A DNA stretch of 64,000 nucleotides from Azolla caroliniana. Taxonomy: Eukaryota; Polypodiophyta. A program made the position numbers and the translations under genes. The DNA is taken from positions 16,430,001 to 16,494,000 of the forward strand of contig JBHGNT010000018.1 in NCBI GenBank assembly GCA_043228905.1, written 5' to 3'. Each line of letters opens with the position of its first letter. The stretch's first letter is position 1. The notes beneath the pieces were generated by a model that was given only the letters and a program-made list of their open reading frames with translations, was not told the DNA's origin and made no database searches. Of the stretch, positions 20,329-31,817 are shown piece after piece.

Positions 20329-23300
20329 CATCCTAGCTATGTAGAGTTAGTTCCTAGTCGTGGTTCCATTTCATCAAATCAAGTGAGTCGAGTTTTTTCA
20401 GCACAAGTCGAGCTTACCACATCTACATGTCATCGAGTCCTAGCCTCTGCCCTTCTAGATTCTGGAGCCAACTCTTGTTTCATGGATCGTGAATTTGCCT
20501 TGTCACAAAACATCCTCTTGAATAAGCTTCCCAACCCAGTAGCCGTAGGAGTCATCGATGGACGTCCCATAGCATCAGGAGATATAGTCGAGGAGTCCGA
20601 GCCAATTAGGATAGTTCTTGGCAATTTGGCAAGCATAATCTCTTTCAATATTATTCGTAGTCCGGACCACCCAATAGTTCTAGGTCTCCCCTGGTTTGAA
20701 CTCCATAACCCGAAGATTGATTGGATGAAAAGAACAATTGAGGAGACTCGGGAAAAAAGCACAAATCCCGCATCCCTCTCTCCTACATGTGCTAATAGAT
20801 CCCCGGAGTTATCGCCCATCTCTTTACGACAGTTGCGGGAGGAAGGGGGGAACGAGGCCATGTTCGTCTTCGCAATAGTAGCAACTCCATCATCCACTTC
20901 ACGTGACGCGGATATTAAACTACCAGAGAAATACAAGGAGTTTTCAGATGTCTTTGATAAGGTGAAGGCCAATACATTGCCAGAGCATCGGCCATACGAC
21001 TGCCCTATTGACTTACAACCAGGGAAAGAACCTCCATGGGGCCCAATTTATAATCTCTCCCCTGTAGAGCTAGAGACTTTGCGGGAATATATTGATGAGA
21101 ATCTGGCAAACGGATTCATTCGGCATTCTAGATCCCCTGCTGGTGCACCTATCTTCTTCGTTAAGAAGAAGAATGGGACTCTTCGGTTGGTCGTGGATTA
21201 TCGAGGGCTAAACAAAGTGACTATCCGAAATAGATATGCTCTACCATTAATCCCGAATCTTTTGGAACGTCTCAGTGGTGCAAAATATTTCACGAAGTTG
21301 GACCTTCGCGGAGCATATAATCTAGTTCGGATTCGCCCGGGGGATGAATGGAAGACAGCTTTCCGCACTCGCTATGGACATTTTGAGTATATAGTGATGC
21401 CATTTGGTCTCACGAATGCACCTGCTGTTTTCCAACATATGGCGAACGATATTTTTCGAGATTTTCTTGATATCTTCACTATAGTTTACCTAGATGATAT
21501 TTTAATCTACTCAAAGACCCAAGAGGAGCATGATGCACATGTTCGTCAAGTATTATGCCGACTCCGAGAATATGGTCTCTACGCAAAATTAGAAAAGTGT
21601 AGTTTCGGCCAGAATCAAGTGGAATTTTTGGGGTATGTTGTATCGTCAAATGGTATTGCTATGGACCCCATGAAGGTACAGGCAATTTTAGAGTGGCAAA
21701 CGCCCCTTTCAGTGCGTGATGTGCAATGTTTTCTCGGGTTTGCAAATTTTTATCGAAAATTTATTAAAGATTATTCCAAGGTTGTGCTTCCGCTTACTCA
21801 GCTCACACATAAAGATCAACCATTTATATGGAGTTCAGATGCATCCGAGGCATTCGAAAGCTTAAAACGAGCATTTACAACAGCACCTATCTTAGCACAT
21901 GTCGACCCAACAAAACGCTTCATCCTCGAAGCCGATGCATCCGATTTTGCACTAGGGAGTGTCCTCTCACAGACTGGAGATGATGGACAACTACACCCTG
22001 TCGCCTTTCATTCACGAAAGTTTGAAGCTGCAGAGATCAACTACGAGATCCATGACAAAGAGCTTCTTGCAATCGTGGATTCGTTTCAACAATGGCGACA
22101 TTTCCTAGAAGGTTCTTCTCAGCAGATCATTGTCTACAATGATCATAAGAACCTGACTTATTTCCAAAATGCTCGAGTCTTGAGTCGGCGACAAGCCCGG
22201 TGGGCGCAATTTTTGACTCACTTCGACTTTATCATCATATATCGCCCTGGGATGCAGCAAGGCAAAGCAGATGCTCTTTCTCGACGCTCTTATATGGAAC
22301 TTCGTCCTGGGGAACCTGCTTTTGAGCATCAAAAACATATCCTTTTGGGTCCTAATCGATTACGATTAATGGTAGTTAACGCCATAACAGCTCTTGAAAA
22401 TTCCACTCTTCTTGATTCCATTCGAGATCATATGGCCACTGATGATTTCGCCAAGGATGTTTTGGATCATATCGTCCCGGATCGTGCTTCTTGCTCACAG
22501 TCGAAAAATCCTCGTAATGACTATTGTCAGTTCTATTGGCATGATGGTTTTCTATTTCGACAAAATTTATTGTATGTTCCTGATGGTCCCCCACGGCTAC
22601 AAGTTTTGCAACATTGCCATGACTCACCAATGGCTGGTCATTTTGGAGTTCACAAGACTCTAGAATTAATTTCTCGACGCTATTGGTGGCCTCGCCTTCG
22701 TCATTTTGTTGAGGAGTATGTTCGGAGTTGTGATATATGTTGTCGATCAAAGAATCCTCTTCACCGACCCTATGGCTTACTACAACCACTTCCCATTCCG
22801 GAAACACCTTGGAAGTCTATATCCTTGGACTTCATTACTGATCTCCCAGTTTCAAAAGGTTTTGATGCAATTCTCACAGTGGTTGATCGATTTACCAAAA
22901 TGGCACATTTCTTGCCATGTACAAAGTCGATTACTAGTCAAGAGACGGCTGATCTCGTTATGCGGGAGGTATTTAAGCATCATGGTCTGCCAGATGATAT
23001 TATTAGTGATCGTGGTCCACAATTCATCTCAAAGTTTTGGAAGCACTTGTTCAAACTTCTCCACATTTCAGTTAAGCTTTCTTCGGGCTATCATCCTGAA
23101 ACAAATGGCCAAACAGAGCGTACCAACCAGACATTGGAACAATATCTTCGTTGTTTCATCAACTATCAACAAGATGATTGGGTTGCATTTTTGCACTTGG
23201 CGGAATTCGCTTACAACAACTCAGCCCATTCTTCTACAGGATATTCCCCATTTTCCGCAAATACGGGCTGTCATCCTCGATGGATGATGAATGCGCATCC

Positions 23301-23934
23301 AGAAGTTCCTACCAACCCTGCTGCCGAGGATCGTCTTAGTCGCCTCCAAGAAATTCAAGCTAACATTCTCCACAATTTGCACGATGCTCAATTTACACAC
23401 AAGAGGCTTGCCGATCGTCATCGTCTAGACTCCTCAAAAAAGTTCTGCATTGGGGATCATGTATGGCTTCTCCAACACAACATCAAGACCACTCGACCTT
23501 GCAGTAAATTGGATTACCAACGTTTTGGCCCTTACATGATCACTGGTAAGATAAGTGATGTTGCATTTCGTCTTGACCTCCCTCCGCACATGCATCTTCA
23601 TCCGGTGTTTCATGTATCCCTTTTGGAACCTTATACTACAAGTTCAATTCCGGGCCATCTTACGACACCCCCACCACCTGTCGAGTTCTTGGACGGGCCT
23701 GAATTTGAAGTTGCTGCCGTTCTCGATTCTAAAATCGTGCGCAACAAGTTGTATTACTTGGTCGATTGGCTAGGCTATACCCCCAATGATCGAACTTGGG
23801 AACCTGCCACAAATCTTTCCAATGCTGTAGAACTCGTCAATGCATTTCATCGCCAATATCCTTGTAAACCAGGTCCTAATACAAACCCTACGACCCGTGA
23901 GACGTGTCGTCGAAGAAGGGGGATAGTGTCATGA
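20287..23934 (+). CDS. pol: Pol polyprotein of Gyp-1 (PR-RT-RH-IN-chromodomain)
   Basis: Open from the frameshift site; from the GTG at 20383 it is 1,183 residues. Numbering from there: protease with DSGA at 26-29; reverse transcriptase about 220-420 with YLDD at 369-372; RNase H from about 515 (LEADASDFALGS); integrase zinc finger from about 743 (H..H..C..C); integrase core with D near 815, D near 876 and a catalytic E exactly 35 residues later (DD35E intact); C-terminal chromodomain about 1106-1165. All catalytic residues are present. There is no ATG near the start, so expression as a Gag-Pol fusion is expected. The stop codon TGA (23932-23934) lies inside the 3' LTR, so the last three codons are supplied by the LTR. 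Confidence 0.95.
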   Translation, partial: KRVSPAKIGAIWLDHPSYVELVPSRGSISSNQVSRVFSAQVELTTSTCHRVLASALLDSGANSCFMDREFALSQNILLNKLPNPVAVGVIDGRPIASGDIVEESEPIRIVLGNLASIISFNIIRSPDHPIVLGLPWFELHNPKIDWMKRTIEETREKSTNPASLSPTCANRSPELSPISLRQLREEGGNEAMFVFAIVATPSSTSRDADIKLPEKYKEFSDVFDKVKANTLPEHRPYDCPIDLQPGKEPPWGPIYNLSPVELETLREYIDENLANGFIRHSRSPAGAPIFFVKKKNGTLRLVVDYRGLNKVTIRNRYALPLIPNLLERLSGAKYFTKLDLRGAYNLVRIRPGDEWKTAFRTRYGHFEYIVMPFGLTNAPAVFQHMANDIFRDFLDIFTIVYLDDILIYSKTQEEHDAHVRQVLCRLREYGLYAKLEKCSFGQNQVEFLGYVVSSNGIAMDPMKVQAILEWQTPLSVRDVQCFLGFANFYRKFIKDYSKVVLPLTQLTHKDQPFIWSSDASEAFESLKRAFTTAPILAHVDPTKRFILEADASDFALGSVLSQTGDDGQLHPVAFHSRKFEAAEINYEIHDKELLAIVDSFQQWRHFLEGSSQQIIVYNDHKNLTYFQNARVLSRRQARWAQFLTHFDFIIIYRPGMQQGKADALSRRSYMELRPGEPAFEHQKHILLGPNRLRLMVVNAITALENSTLLDSIRDHMATDDFAKDVLDHIVPDRASCSQSKNPRNDYCQFYWHDGFLFRQNLLYVPDGPPRLQVLQHCHDSPMAGHFGVHKTLELISRRYWWPRLRHFVEEYVRSCDICCRSKNPLHRPYGLLQPLPIPETPWKSISLDFITDLPVSKGFDAILTVVDRFTKMAHFLPCTKSITSQETADLVMREVFKHHGLPDDIISDRGPQFISKFWKHLFKLLHISVKLSSGYHPETNGQTERTNQTLEQYLRCFINYQQDDWVAFLHLAEFAYNNSAHSSTGYSPFSANTGCHPRWMMNAHPEVPTNPAAEDRLSRLQEIQANILHNLHDAQFTHKRLADRHRLDSSKKFCIGDHVWLLQHNIKTTRPCSKLDYQRFGPYMITGKISDVAFRLDLPPHMHLHPVFHVSLLEPYTTSSIPGHLTTPPPPVEFLDGPEFEVAAVLDSKIVRNKLYYLVDWLGYTPNDRTWEPATNLSNAVELVNAFHRQYPCKPGPNTNPTTRETCRRRRGIVS

Positions 23935-24397
23935 TAACAGTCACATTATGCATCGAAAGGATCATGACACTCACATTATGACTCGAAAGGATTTGAACCC
24001 ACGACCCTGTTGTACACATGTCAAATCCTTAACCATTGTATTAATATTCTTATATGTATAGTCTCTAGAATATGAAATCTAATATCATAGGAATATTCTA
24101 TATTACTCTACATTCTAGAATGACCTAGAATATTCTAGAGTGTTCTATACCACTAGAACCTTCTAGAATACTCTAGAGATCTTCTAGATTACTCTACATT
24201 CTAGGATAACCTAGAATATTCTAGAGAGTTCTCTATTACTTATAAATAGGGATCTACCACCCATCCCAAACCTAAATTGGTTCAACGCCATTTTGTAGCC
24301 TACTCTTTGTAATCCATTTTACGCTTCAATATAATAATTCTCTTTCAATTATCTCTCTATCTCTTTTTCTCTCTCTTTCTCTCTCTCAGTCTTGACA
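23927..24397 (+). repeat. 3' LTR of Gyp-1
   Basis: 471 bp, one base different from the 5' LTR by eye. Preceded by the purine tract GAAGAAGGGGGATAG. Confidence 0.95.
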
Positions 24398-24899
24398 CAT
24401 ATGTGGGACCATGCCAGAGCGATCACTAGGAGGCTCCCGGTACTTCATCACATTCGTAGATGACTATACACAGAAAGTTTGGGCATACTCCATCAAGTCC
24501 AAAGATGAAGCACTCAAGGTCTTCACTTGATGGATATCTGAAGTGGAGAACCAGTCAGGATACAGAGTGAAGACACTCTGATCCGACAACAGAGGTGAGT
24601 AAACCTCCAGAGCCTTCAAACAATACCTATCTAAAAAAGGGATCTGGCATCAAAAGACCGTTCCTTACACACCCATGTAGAATGGGGTGCCTGAACGGAT
24701 CAACCGAACGATCCAAGAGAGGGTGACGGTAATGCTCTAGCAAGTTGGACTGAAGCTGGAATTCTGGGCCGAGGCATTGCAAATGGCAGTGTACCTGATA
24801 AATATGGTGCTGTCAAGAGCAATCAGGCTCGAAGTGCCACAGGCACTATGGTCTGGCAAAAAGCCGACCTACGATAGGCTTCGTATATTCAGATGCGGG
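24398..24899 (+). pseudogene. pol: Copia-2 integrase core, right piece
   Basis: Continues from 18612: GGSRYFITFVDDYTQKVWAY (first catalytic D), DNRGE..., VPERINRTIQERV and the FWAEALQMAVYLIN segment. Stops at about 24528, 24580, 24601, 24678 and 24737. Ends at RLRIFRCG where Copia-3 begins. Confidence 0.88.
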
Positions 24900-25449
24900 T
24901 GAGGAGAAATGCACGGAATGTCACTTGGCCACAATCGAGTAGTGAATCACTTCTATAAGAATCAAACACAGAAATGAGAATTGGAGAGTACACAAGAAAG
25001 ATGACACGGGATGTTTACGTGGAAAACCCTAATAGGGAAAAACCACGGGAGCCCACAGACTTCGAACTATCACTATGAAGAAAAGGGGTACAATCAGAGA
25101 CCCGGAAGCAACGACCTCGAGCTTTGTTTCTACGCACAATGGCGGTTACAACAGAGTATCACTCTATATCTCTCTCTCTCCCTTTCACTCTTTACAACAG
25201 TTACAACAATATGACAACAACAAAAACAACATCATAAAGTGATTGCCCTAAGTCATATTTATAGTTATATGAACTCAGGGTTATTTACAAATATAGCCTC
25301 AATGGGCTTATTCAAGACATATTTACAAATCTGTCTTCTCTTCTGGTTCTCACCAGGTCCACCGATCCGGTTTCCGAATCTCTTCCGGTTCTCACCGGGT
25401 CCTCTTTATTCATCACTGGATCCCGTCCGGAGAGATCGATTTCCCAACA
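24900..25449 (-). repeat. 3' LTR of Copia-3
   Basis: About 550 bp. On the minus strand it begins TGTTGGGAAATCG after a polypurine tract and ends CTCCTCA. It shares the internal GGTTTTCCACGTAAACATCC stretch with the Copia-3b and Copia-1 LTRs. The left boundary is set by the end of Copia-2 coding sequence. Confidence 0.75.
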
Positions 25450-25459
25450 ATCTCCCCCT

Positions 25460-26949
25460 TCACTCCGGTATGGGATGTCTTGTAAGTCTGATCCGCTTCC
25501 GGCATGCGTCCAGCTTGTCGGGTGTCAGCACCTTGGTCAGCATATCCGACCTGTTCTCCTCCAGTAGAGCCGGTATTCCTCTTGCCGGATCCATAATATT
25601 TCCTTGCCGGCTTCCACGGCTGCCATGTACTCTGCCTCCGTGGTTGACAACGCAACCGTCTTCTGCAGCCTCGACTGCCACGAAACGGCTCCCCCTGCAT
25701 AGGTCATGACATATCCGAAAGTTGATCGGCTGGTGTTCACATCAGCCGACATATCTAAATCGGTAAAGCCTTTCATGAGGGGTTTACCGGAGTTGAATCG
25801 GAGGCACATACTCGAAGTGCCCTTCAAGTAACGGAGTATCCATTTTACCACATTCCAGTGCTCTTTTCCGGGGTTGGTCATGAACCGACTCACCACTCCG
25901 ACTGCGTATCCAATATCTGGTCGAGTACACACCATTGCGTACATCAAGCTCCCGACCACAGAGGCATATGGAGTCTTCATCATATCCACCTTCTCTACCT
26001 TCGTCTTTGGGCTTTGCTTACCGGATAATCTGCAGTTTGCCAGGAGTGTCAATCCGACCGGTTTTGCTTCTAACATGTTAAACCGTTGAAGCAACTTTGT
26101 CACATACTTTTCCTATGACAACCACAATTGCTTCTTCGACCGGTTCCGGATGATGTGCATCCCCGATATCTGTCTTGCCAAACCCAAGACTTTCATTGAG
26201 AAGATCCGGTTAAGGGCCTTCTTCAGCATCCGTATCTTGACTTGGTCTTGTCTGACAATCAACATGTCGTCCACGAACAGGAGCAATATCAGGAAATCTC
26301 CTCCATCAAATTTCTTCACAAACACACAGTAATCGGCCTGCGTCTTGTGGCACCCTTGATCGGTCATGAAGGAGTCAAACTTCCTGTACCATTGCCGAGG
26401 AGCTTCCTTCAGTCCGTATAAACTCTTTGTCTGTCGGCACACCAGGTGCTCCTTCCCTTTCTTCTCAAATCCTTCTGGTTGATGCATGTAGATCTCTTCT
26501 TCGAGGTCTCTGTGTAGGACTGCCTTCTTCACGTCCAGTTGCTCTACCTCGAGGTTCATGCTTGCCGTTATGCCCAATACCGTCCAGATGGATGTCATCT
26601 TTACTACCGGGGCAAAGATCTCATCGAAGTCCACTCCTTTCTTCTGTTGGGAGCCCTTCACCACGATTCGGGCCTTATACCTTGGTGGATTTCCAGCGTC
26701 TCCCGGTTTCAGCTTGTACACCCACTTTTTCCGGAGTGCCCTCTTTCCTTTCGGCAACTCCACCAATTCATATGTGTGGTTCTCATGCAGGGAATCCATC
26801 TCATCCTGCATGGCACTCAGCCGTGGGTGTCTCCCCTTGCTTCTTCAAAGCTTTCCGGCTCACCCTCATCGGTTAGCAACACATGCTCTACATCCGGAAA
26901 TCTTCGGGGGGCTCTTCTCTCCTAGAGAGGATATCTCCGTCCTTGGTTT
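25460..26949 (-). pseudogene. pol: Copia-3 RT and RNase H
   Basis: Right to left: linker, RT ([72 protein letters not shown]: catalytic FVDD for YVDD), GMHIIRNRSK, PYASVVGSLMYAMVCTRPD, GFTDLDMSAD and VALSTTEAEYMAAVEAGKEILW. RNase H loses sequence around 25540-25570. Stops near 26113 and frame losses near 26815-26900. Confidence 0.9.
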
Positions 26950-27386
26950 TGTTACCCGGCTGGCAAGAAGGCTTAAGGATGTCCAGACTAGAGTGCGAAA
27001 GGAATAGTTTATTCGGGAATTGTTGTAATTATTTTATTAATATGGACGGACGGACCGGAATTGATATGCCAATCCGGATCCAGACCGATTCTGAATAGGT
27101 GCCGGTTGGCACCGTTTTGTACTTCGCACCGGAGACCTATATAAAGGCCCGATTACAATGTAATTGACAACGGATAATTAATAGAACTTATTACCTTAAC
27201 CTTTCAGTATTGATTACCATTCTGTACTCATTGTTATATCTTAAGCGTGTTAATGACGTATTGCTAAGTAACCAATTAAGGTCTAATTAAGCGTTGTGTC
27301 GTAAGTCATCTTGCCGTAACACCCTTTGGTGAAGTGTCTTAAGTGGACACCCTGTGTTAGGCTGTTGTCCGGCCCTAGGATTAACA
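26950..27386 (+). repeat. 5' LTR of Gyp-2
   Basis: About 437 bp, TGTTACCCGG to TTAACA. TATATAAAGG at about 27129. The right end could be 2 bases later. Confidence 0.8.
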
Positions 27387-27390
27387 CAGT

Positions 27391-27406
27391 TTTGGCGACC
27401 ACGATT
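27391..27406 (+). promoter_or_regulatory. Primer-binding site of Gyp-2 (tRNA type)
   Basis: TTGGCGACCACGATTCC-like sequence just after the LTR; TGGCGACCACG would pair with a tRNA 3' end ...CGTGGTCGCCA, which looks like a tRNA-Arg. This is ordinary tRNA priming, unlike the Gyp-1 family. Confidence 0.55.
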
Positions 27407-27440
27407 CCTGCACAATCACAGTGAATAGCAGCGGGAATGG

Positions 27441-29048
27441 ATGACTAGGCCAACAGACGACCCAGTTATGGAGAGAGCACGAAGACTTGCTGAACGGCGA
27501 AGGTGGCGAGAGGCTTTCCAGCAAGCGGTGGAAGAAATCCGGAAAGTGATCCGGAAAGTAACAGAGGAGTCGCTCCGTCTGCAACAAAACGCTTACCCGG
27601 ACGAAGAAAGCAGCTTAAGCAGCCTCCGGGAAGCAAAATCCCTTCTCCAGGCCTTGGCCGGAAGAGATGGCGAATCCGAAGCATTTTCGGCGTTGGAATT
27701 GGATTCGGAAGGGGGTTACAGCGCGCACACGAACTATCGCAGCAGTAACGACACCCCAGGAGGACCGGAGGATGAGGAATCGGATACATTACCGACACCG
27801 GAACCAGAGTTGTCAGACCGGGAACCCCCGGCACTAGACGTGGAGCAACCTCCGGAAACGGAAGAAGACAAAGAAAGACCTCCGACACCGGAATTCGAGC
27901 CAGCAACACCAAAGGAAGACCGGCAAAGACCTCCAACACCGACGGAACAACAGGAAAGACCACCGACACCGCCAGCCCGCGTACCGACACCGGACAACGA
28001 CATGTCGTTCCAATACTCCAAGTATAGGGATGACCCGGACATGGAGGCTTATGTTCACGCGTTTCAACAAACATGGGAGGCGAACCATGTGTCACAACGA
28101 TTAACCGCGGCCGAAGAGGATCGATCTAAGATAGCCGAATTCGACATGACATTGGAAGAACCGGCCGCCAGATGGCACCGGACACAGGACCCCAGCACCA
28201 TCACCACCTTTGCGGACCTGAAAGATAAATTCTTGCACTTCTTTCAGAAGGAGGTGGACCAGAGAGAAATGGTGGGCCTATTTTATACCATCCGGCAGGA
28301 CCCTGGGGAGAGCATTCCGCAATTTGTCATCCGGTTTCAACGGATGCACAGTCAGCTTACTCGAACACCTCCGGAGGAAGAAACACGGGCTATATTCTTA
28401 GCCGCGCTTCGGGAACTTCTACAAACGGTATGCATGGTCATCGACTTTCGCACAAGCACCGTCGACCAGGTCATCGACCGGGTTAGAGAAATGGAGAAAA
28501 CGAGCTCTTGGCTAACAATGGGAGCCCTCCAACGAGCGTTACCAAATGATGAGGATCTCCGGTTTCGGCAAGCAATCCAATGCACGACCTGCTTGAATTC
28601 CGGACACTCGACACTGGAGTGCACCATGCGGACGCACTGCTTACTCTGCCAATCTACGAGCCACACGATGGACCGGTGCGAATATAACTTATTGAATCGG
28701 CAAGCACCACCAGTCCAGCAAATTGAGCCACGTAGCAGCCGTGACAAAGAAGACGAACGTTGGCGGCGGGAGGAGCGATATCAACCGGCACAAGATGTCC
28801 GGTACGGCGATCGGCGAGACAACTATGACTGGTACGAGAGATATGACAGGTACCGAGATTACAATGGACGGTACGAGCATTACAACCGGGATCACTCCCC
28901 CGGGTATCACCAACGACGGGAAGATTACGGGAGATATGACGACCAACCCTGTCAAGGGTACCGCAACAAAAAGAACTTTAATAAAAAATGGCATTTCAAA
29001 AAAGGGAGCCACCCACGTGAACCGGAAAAAGGCGCCTCAAGCAGCTAA
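27441..29048 (+). CDS. gag: Gag protein of Gyp-2
   Basis: Open frame of 535 residues. Basic N-terminus (ERARRLAERRRWREAFQQA), a long Glu/Pro/Thr-rich stretch with repeated PPTPE-like units (about 105-190), the gag core (about 200-345, with W-HRTQDP, LKDKFLHFFQ and FVIRFQRMHSQL), and two zinc knuckles CX2CX4HX4C (about 380-393 and 399-412). The C-terminal tail is rich in Tyr, Arg and Asp. It is the best-preserved gene of this element. The frame ends TAA at 29046-29048. Confidence 0.88.
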   Translation: MTRPTDDPVMERARRLAERRRWREAFQQAVEEIRKVIRKVTEESLRLQQNAYPDEESSLSSLREAKSLLQALAGRDGESEAFSALELDSEGGYSAHTNYRSSNDTPGGPEDEESDTLPTPEPELSDREPPALDVEQPPETEEDKERPPTPEFEPATPKEDRQRPPTPTEQQERPPTPPARVPTPDNDMSFQYSKYRDDPDMEAYVHAFQQTWEANHVSQRLTAAEEDRSKIAEFDMTLEEPAARWHRTQDPSTITTFADLKDKFLHFFQKEVDQREMVGLFYTIRQDPGESIPQFVIRFQRMHSQLTRTPPEEETRAIFLAALRELLQTVCMVIDFRTSTVDQVIDRVREMEKTSSWLTMGALQRALPNDEDLRFRQAIQCTTCLNSGHSTLECTMRTHCLLCQSTSHTMDRCEYNLLNRQAPPVQQIEPRSSRDKEDERWRREERYQPAQDVRYGDRRDNYDWYERYDRYRDYNGRYEHYNRDHSPGYHQRREDYGRYDDQPCQGYRNKKNFNKKWHFKKGSHPREPEKGASSS

Positions 29049-29981
29049 CCAGACCAAAGCCCCGCGGTTACCACAGGTCCTCCACCAAGTACAGGAAACA
29101 ATGCTGAATCCAGCAATACTCGGAAAGCATATTGCTATTACTGCCGGCAAGAAGGACATTATAGTAACCAATGTCCAACAAAGAGCTATGACAAGCGACC
29201 GGCAGTAAACATGGCAGTCGCCGAAGTCGCAGACCTGCAACAGGTTACCACACGGTCGAAGGGCAAGGCGACGAAATGGGAGACACAAGAGGTTATCCGG
29301 AAGCAGGCAACGGAATGGGTGAAAAAGGCAAATGAGCGAAACGTAGTAGAACTTGTGCAGCAAAAGGAGAACACCGAAGAGCTCGCCGGCGGCAGTTAGA
29401 CCGAAAATGCGACATGGCAGGCATTGCAGGAGTGCCAAATCACGCTACCATTAGGATGACTCCTACAATTAGTGCCCAGATTCACAGAAGGACTCAAGAC
29501 ATGCATGACGGTAGGAGAAACACCACCGGCACCAACATTCTTCTCAAATCTGGAGGAGGGACCGGCGGTGGTAGACACAAACAGTCCGGCGATCACAGCC
29601 ATCATGAAGGGAAAGGAGTTACCCGGAACCGTAATAGATCGAGGATCCGGCGTCAATGTGATTAGCCTCCGAACATGCACAACTTTGGGAATCTAAGAGT
29701 GGGAACCATGCCCGTTCTAGCTACGGATGGCGGATACAAGCTCAGTACGACCGACCGGCTTGATATGAGATATGGAAGTAACAATCGGCGGCCACACATT
29801 TCGCATCTCAGTAGTAGTGCTACAATTACAGGCACAAGGAGCTTACCCGCTATTGTTGGGGTGGTCGTGGCTAAAAACGGCGCACATTAAACAAAACTAG
29901 AGGAAGAATATAATCACCTTCCGGCGGGGAAAAGCAAAAGTACGGGTACCGACACAACCACGGACGGGTACCGGGAAGGAA
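29049..29981 (+). pseudogene. pol: Gyp-2 protease region
   Basis: Reading is spread over frames. A CCHC-like third knuckle (YYCRQEGHYSNQC-like, about 29132-29175) is followed by a linker. The protease active site region is at about 29634-29690 (GTVIDRGSGVNVIS; the usual D-G-G-S/D-S-G reads D-R-G-S-G). Frame breaks near 29397, 29695 and 29890. Confidence 0.7.
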
Positions 29982-31817
29982 TTGACACCCCTATATGCCG
30001 AATGTGTCAATATGCTGAACGGATTAGCAGACGAAGAGGTGGATCATTACTTGCAAGATAATCCGAAGATAGTACCCATGTTCGAAATTGACGTAGTTGA
30101 AGCCATATCACCATACATACTGCCACCGGACGGAGCGGACGAGGAACCAAATAAAGAAGGGATCCGGGAGCTACGGCAAGCACAAGAAGCGCTAGAAAAA
30201 GAAATGGCCGTATCACAACGGGTTAAAGTATCCCAACTAGAGGAGGTAAATCTAGGAACTACGGAAGAGGTGAGACCGGTGCAGATAGCCAAGGAAATGA
30301 CTACGGAGAACAGAACGGCAATGATTACACTTCTCAAAGAGTTTCGGGACGTGTTTGCCTGGTCCTACAAGGATATGAGAGGGCTCAATCCTCAGCTATA
30401 TCAGCATCAGATACATTTGAGCAAAGACGCCAAACCGGTAGCACAACGACGGTACCAGATGAATCCAAACTATGCTGCCAAAGTCAAGGAGGAAATCGAC
30501 AAGTTGCTGAGAGTTGGCTTTATCCATCCCGTAAAGAAATCTACATGGCTAAGCCCGATAGTAGTCATACCAAAGAAAAACGAAAAAATTAGAGTATGTG
30601 TCGACTACCGGAAGCTTAATGCGGCTACGGTAACTGATGCATTTCCACTTCCATTTACAGATGGAGTTTTGGACGCAGTCGCCGGCCATGAGGTATACAG
30701 TTTTTTAGACGGATTCAACGGATACAACCAGATCCGGATGCACCCCGATGACCAGGAGAAAACGGCTTTCGGCACTAAATGGGGAGTGTTTGTTGCCGTA
30801 GTGATGATGTTCGGACTAAAAACGGCGCCGGCAACGTTCCAGAGGATCATCATGGAAATATTCGGAGAATTCATACCGGCATTCATGCAGGTGTTCCTCG
30901 ACGACTTCGCCGTTTACAGCCAGGAAGGAGACCACCTTCAGCACCTCCGACTGTGTCTAGAAAAGTGTAGGGCTTACCGGCTAAGCCTGAATCCGACGAA
31001 GTGTGTATTCAGTGTGTCCAGCGGAACGCTATTGGGCCACATTGTGAGCAAGGAGGGCATCGCCGTGGATCCGGACAAAGTAAAAGCAATCCTGGAGGCA
31101 CTGGCGCCAACAACGGCAAAGGCATTGAGCCGTTTCTTAGGCCAAATCCATTGGCATAGCTGAATGCTCCGGTATTTGGTGGACCTAGCTACACCAATGC
31201 ATGCTGCGGTACACCGAACACCGTTCCAGTGGACCGACATTGAAGACAAGGCGTACTGGGCACTCAAAGTTCTATTGTCGCAAGCGCCGGTAGTGCAACC
31301 CCCAGATTGGGCGAAGGAATTTCATGTGTTCGTGGATGCGTCCGACATTGCAATCGGGAGTGCGCTGATGCAACTTACGAAGCCAAGATGGTACCGGCCC
31401 GTATATTACGCAAGCCGGAAGTTATCCCAAGCCGAACGAAATTATTCCACCACAGAAAGGGAAGCTTTAGGCATGATCTACAGCGTAACAAAATTCAGGC
31501 ATTATTTATTGGGAAGAAAGTTTTCCTTCCATGTAGATCATTCGGCACTCCTCTACCTAGTGTCCAAAGCGTCATTTACTGGTAAGTTGGCCCGGTGGAC
31601 TTTGCTATTACAGGAATTCGAATTCGAGATATTCCACCGACCCAGCATACAGCATGTGGTAGCAGATTATTTAAGCCAGTTAGATTCCGGAGAAACCGGC
31701 GAAGGAGTACCAGATGAGTTTCCGGATGTTGAGCTATTTCGAGTCACCGCAGAAACGGCAACAAATGAAACAGTGGCACCCGAAGATAAGTGGCTACAAA
31801 TATGCACCAATTTCTGA
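29982..31817 (+). pseudogene. pol: Gyp-2 reverse transcriptase and RNase H
   Basis: RT from about 30340 (FAWSYKDMRGL, the WLSPIVVIPKKN segment, VCVDYRKLNAAT, FLDGFNGYNQI) with catalytic FLDD near 30894-30905 (YLDD/FLDD expected). The frame is interrupted only by TGA 31161-31163 before the RNase H segment (FHVFVDASDIAIGSALMQ, YYASRKLSQAERNYSTTEREALGM, FHVDHSALLYL) and by TGA 31815-31817. Both stops fit a C-to-T change of CGA. Confidence 0.9.

Larger units (their letters stand above)
18613..24397 (+). mobile_element. Gyp-1: intact, very young chromovirus nested in Copia-2
   Basis: 5,785 bp: 5' LTR 18613-19083, PBS 19086-19097, gag 19172-20296, frameshift signal 20284-20328, pol to 23934, polypurine tract about 23911-23922, 3' LTR 23927-24397. 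By eye the two 471-bp LTRs differ at one base (A near 18693 versus G near 24007). Flanks are CATAG and CATAT; the Copia-2 integrase frame HTDICG is restored if the element is removed. Both ORFs are open, so it is potentially autonomous. Confidence 0.95.

Noticed and set aside
20430-20972. Minus-strand 180-residue frame within Gyp-1 pol
   Set aside because: Shadow of the protease region; the plus strand has the catalytic motifs.
27466-28095. Minus-strand 209-residue frame opposite Gyp-2 gag
   Set aside because: Mirror of the Glu/Pro-rich gag repeat region; no domain.
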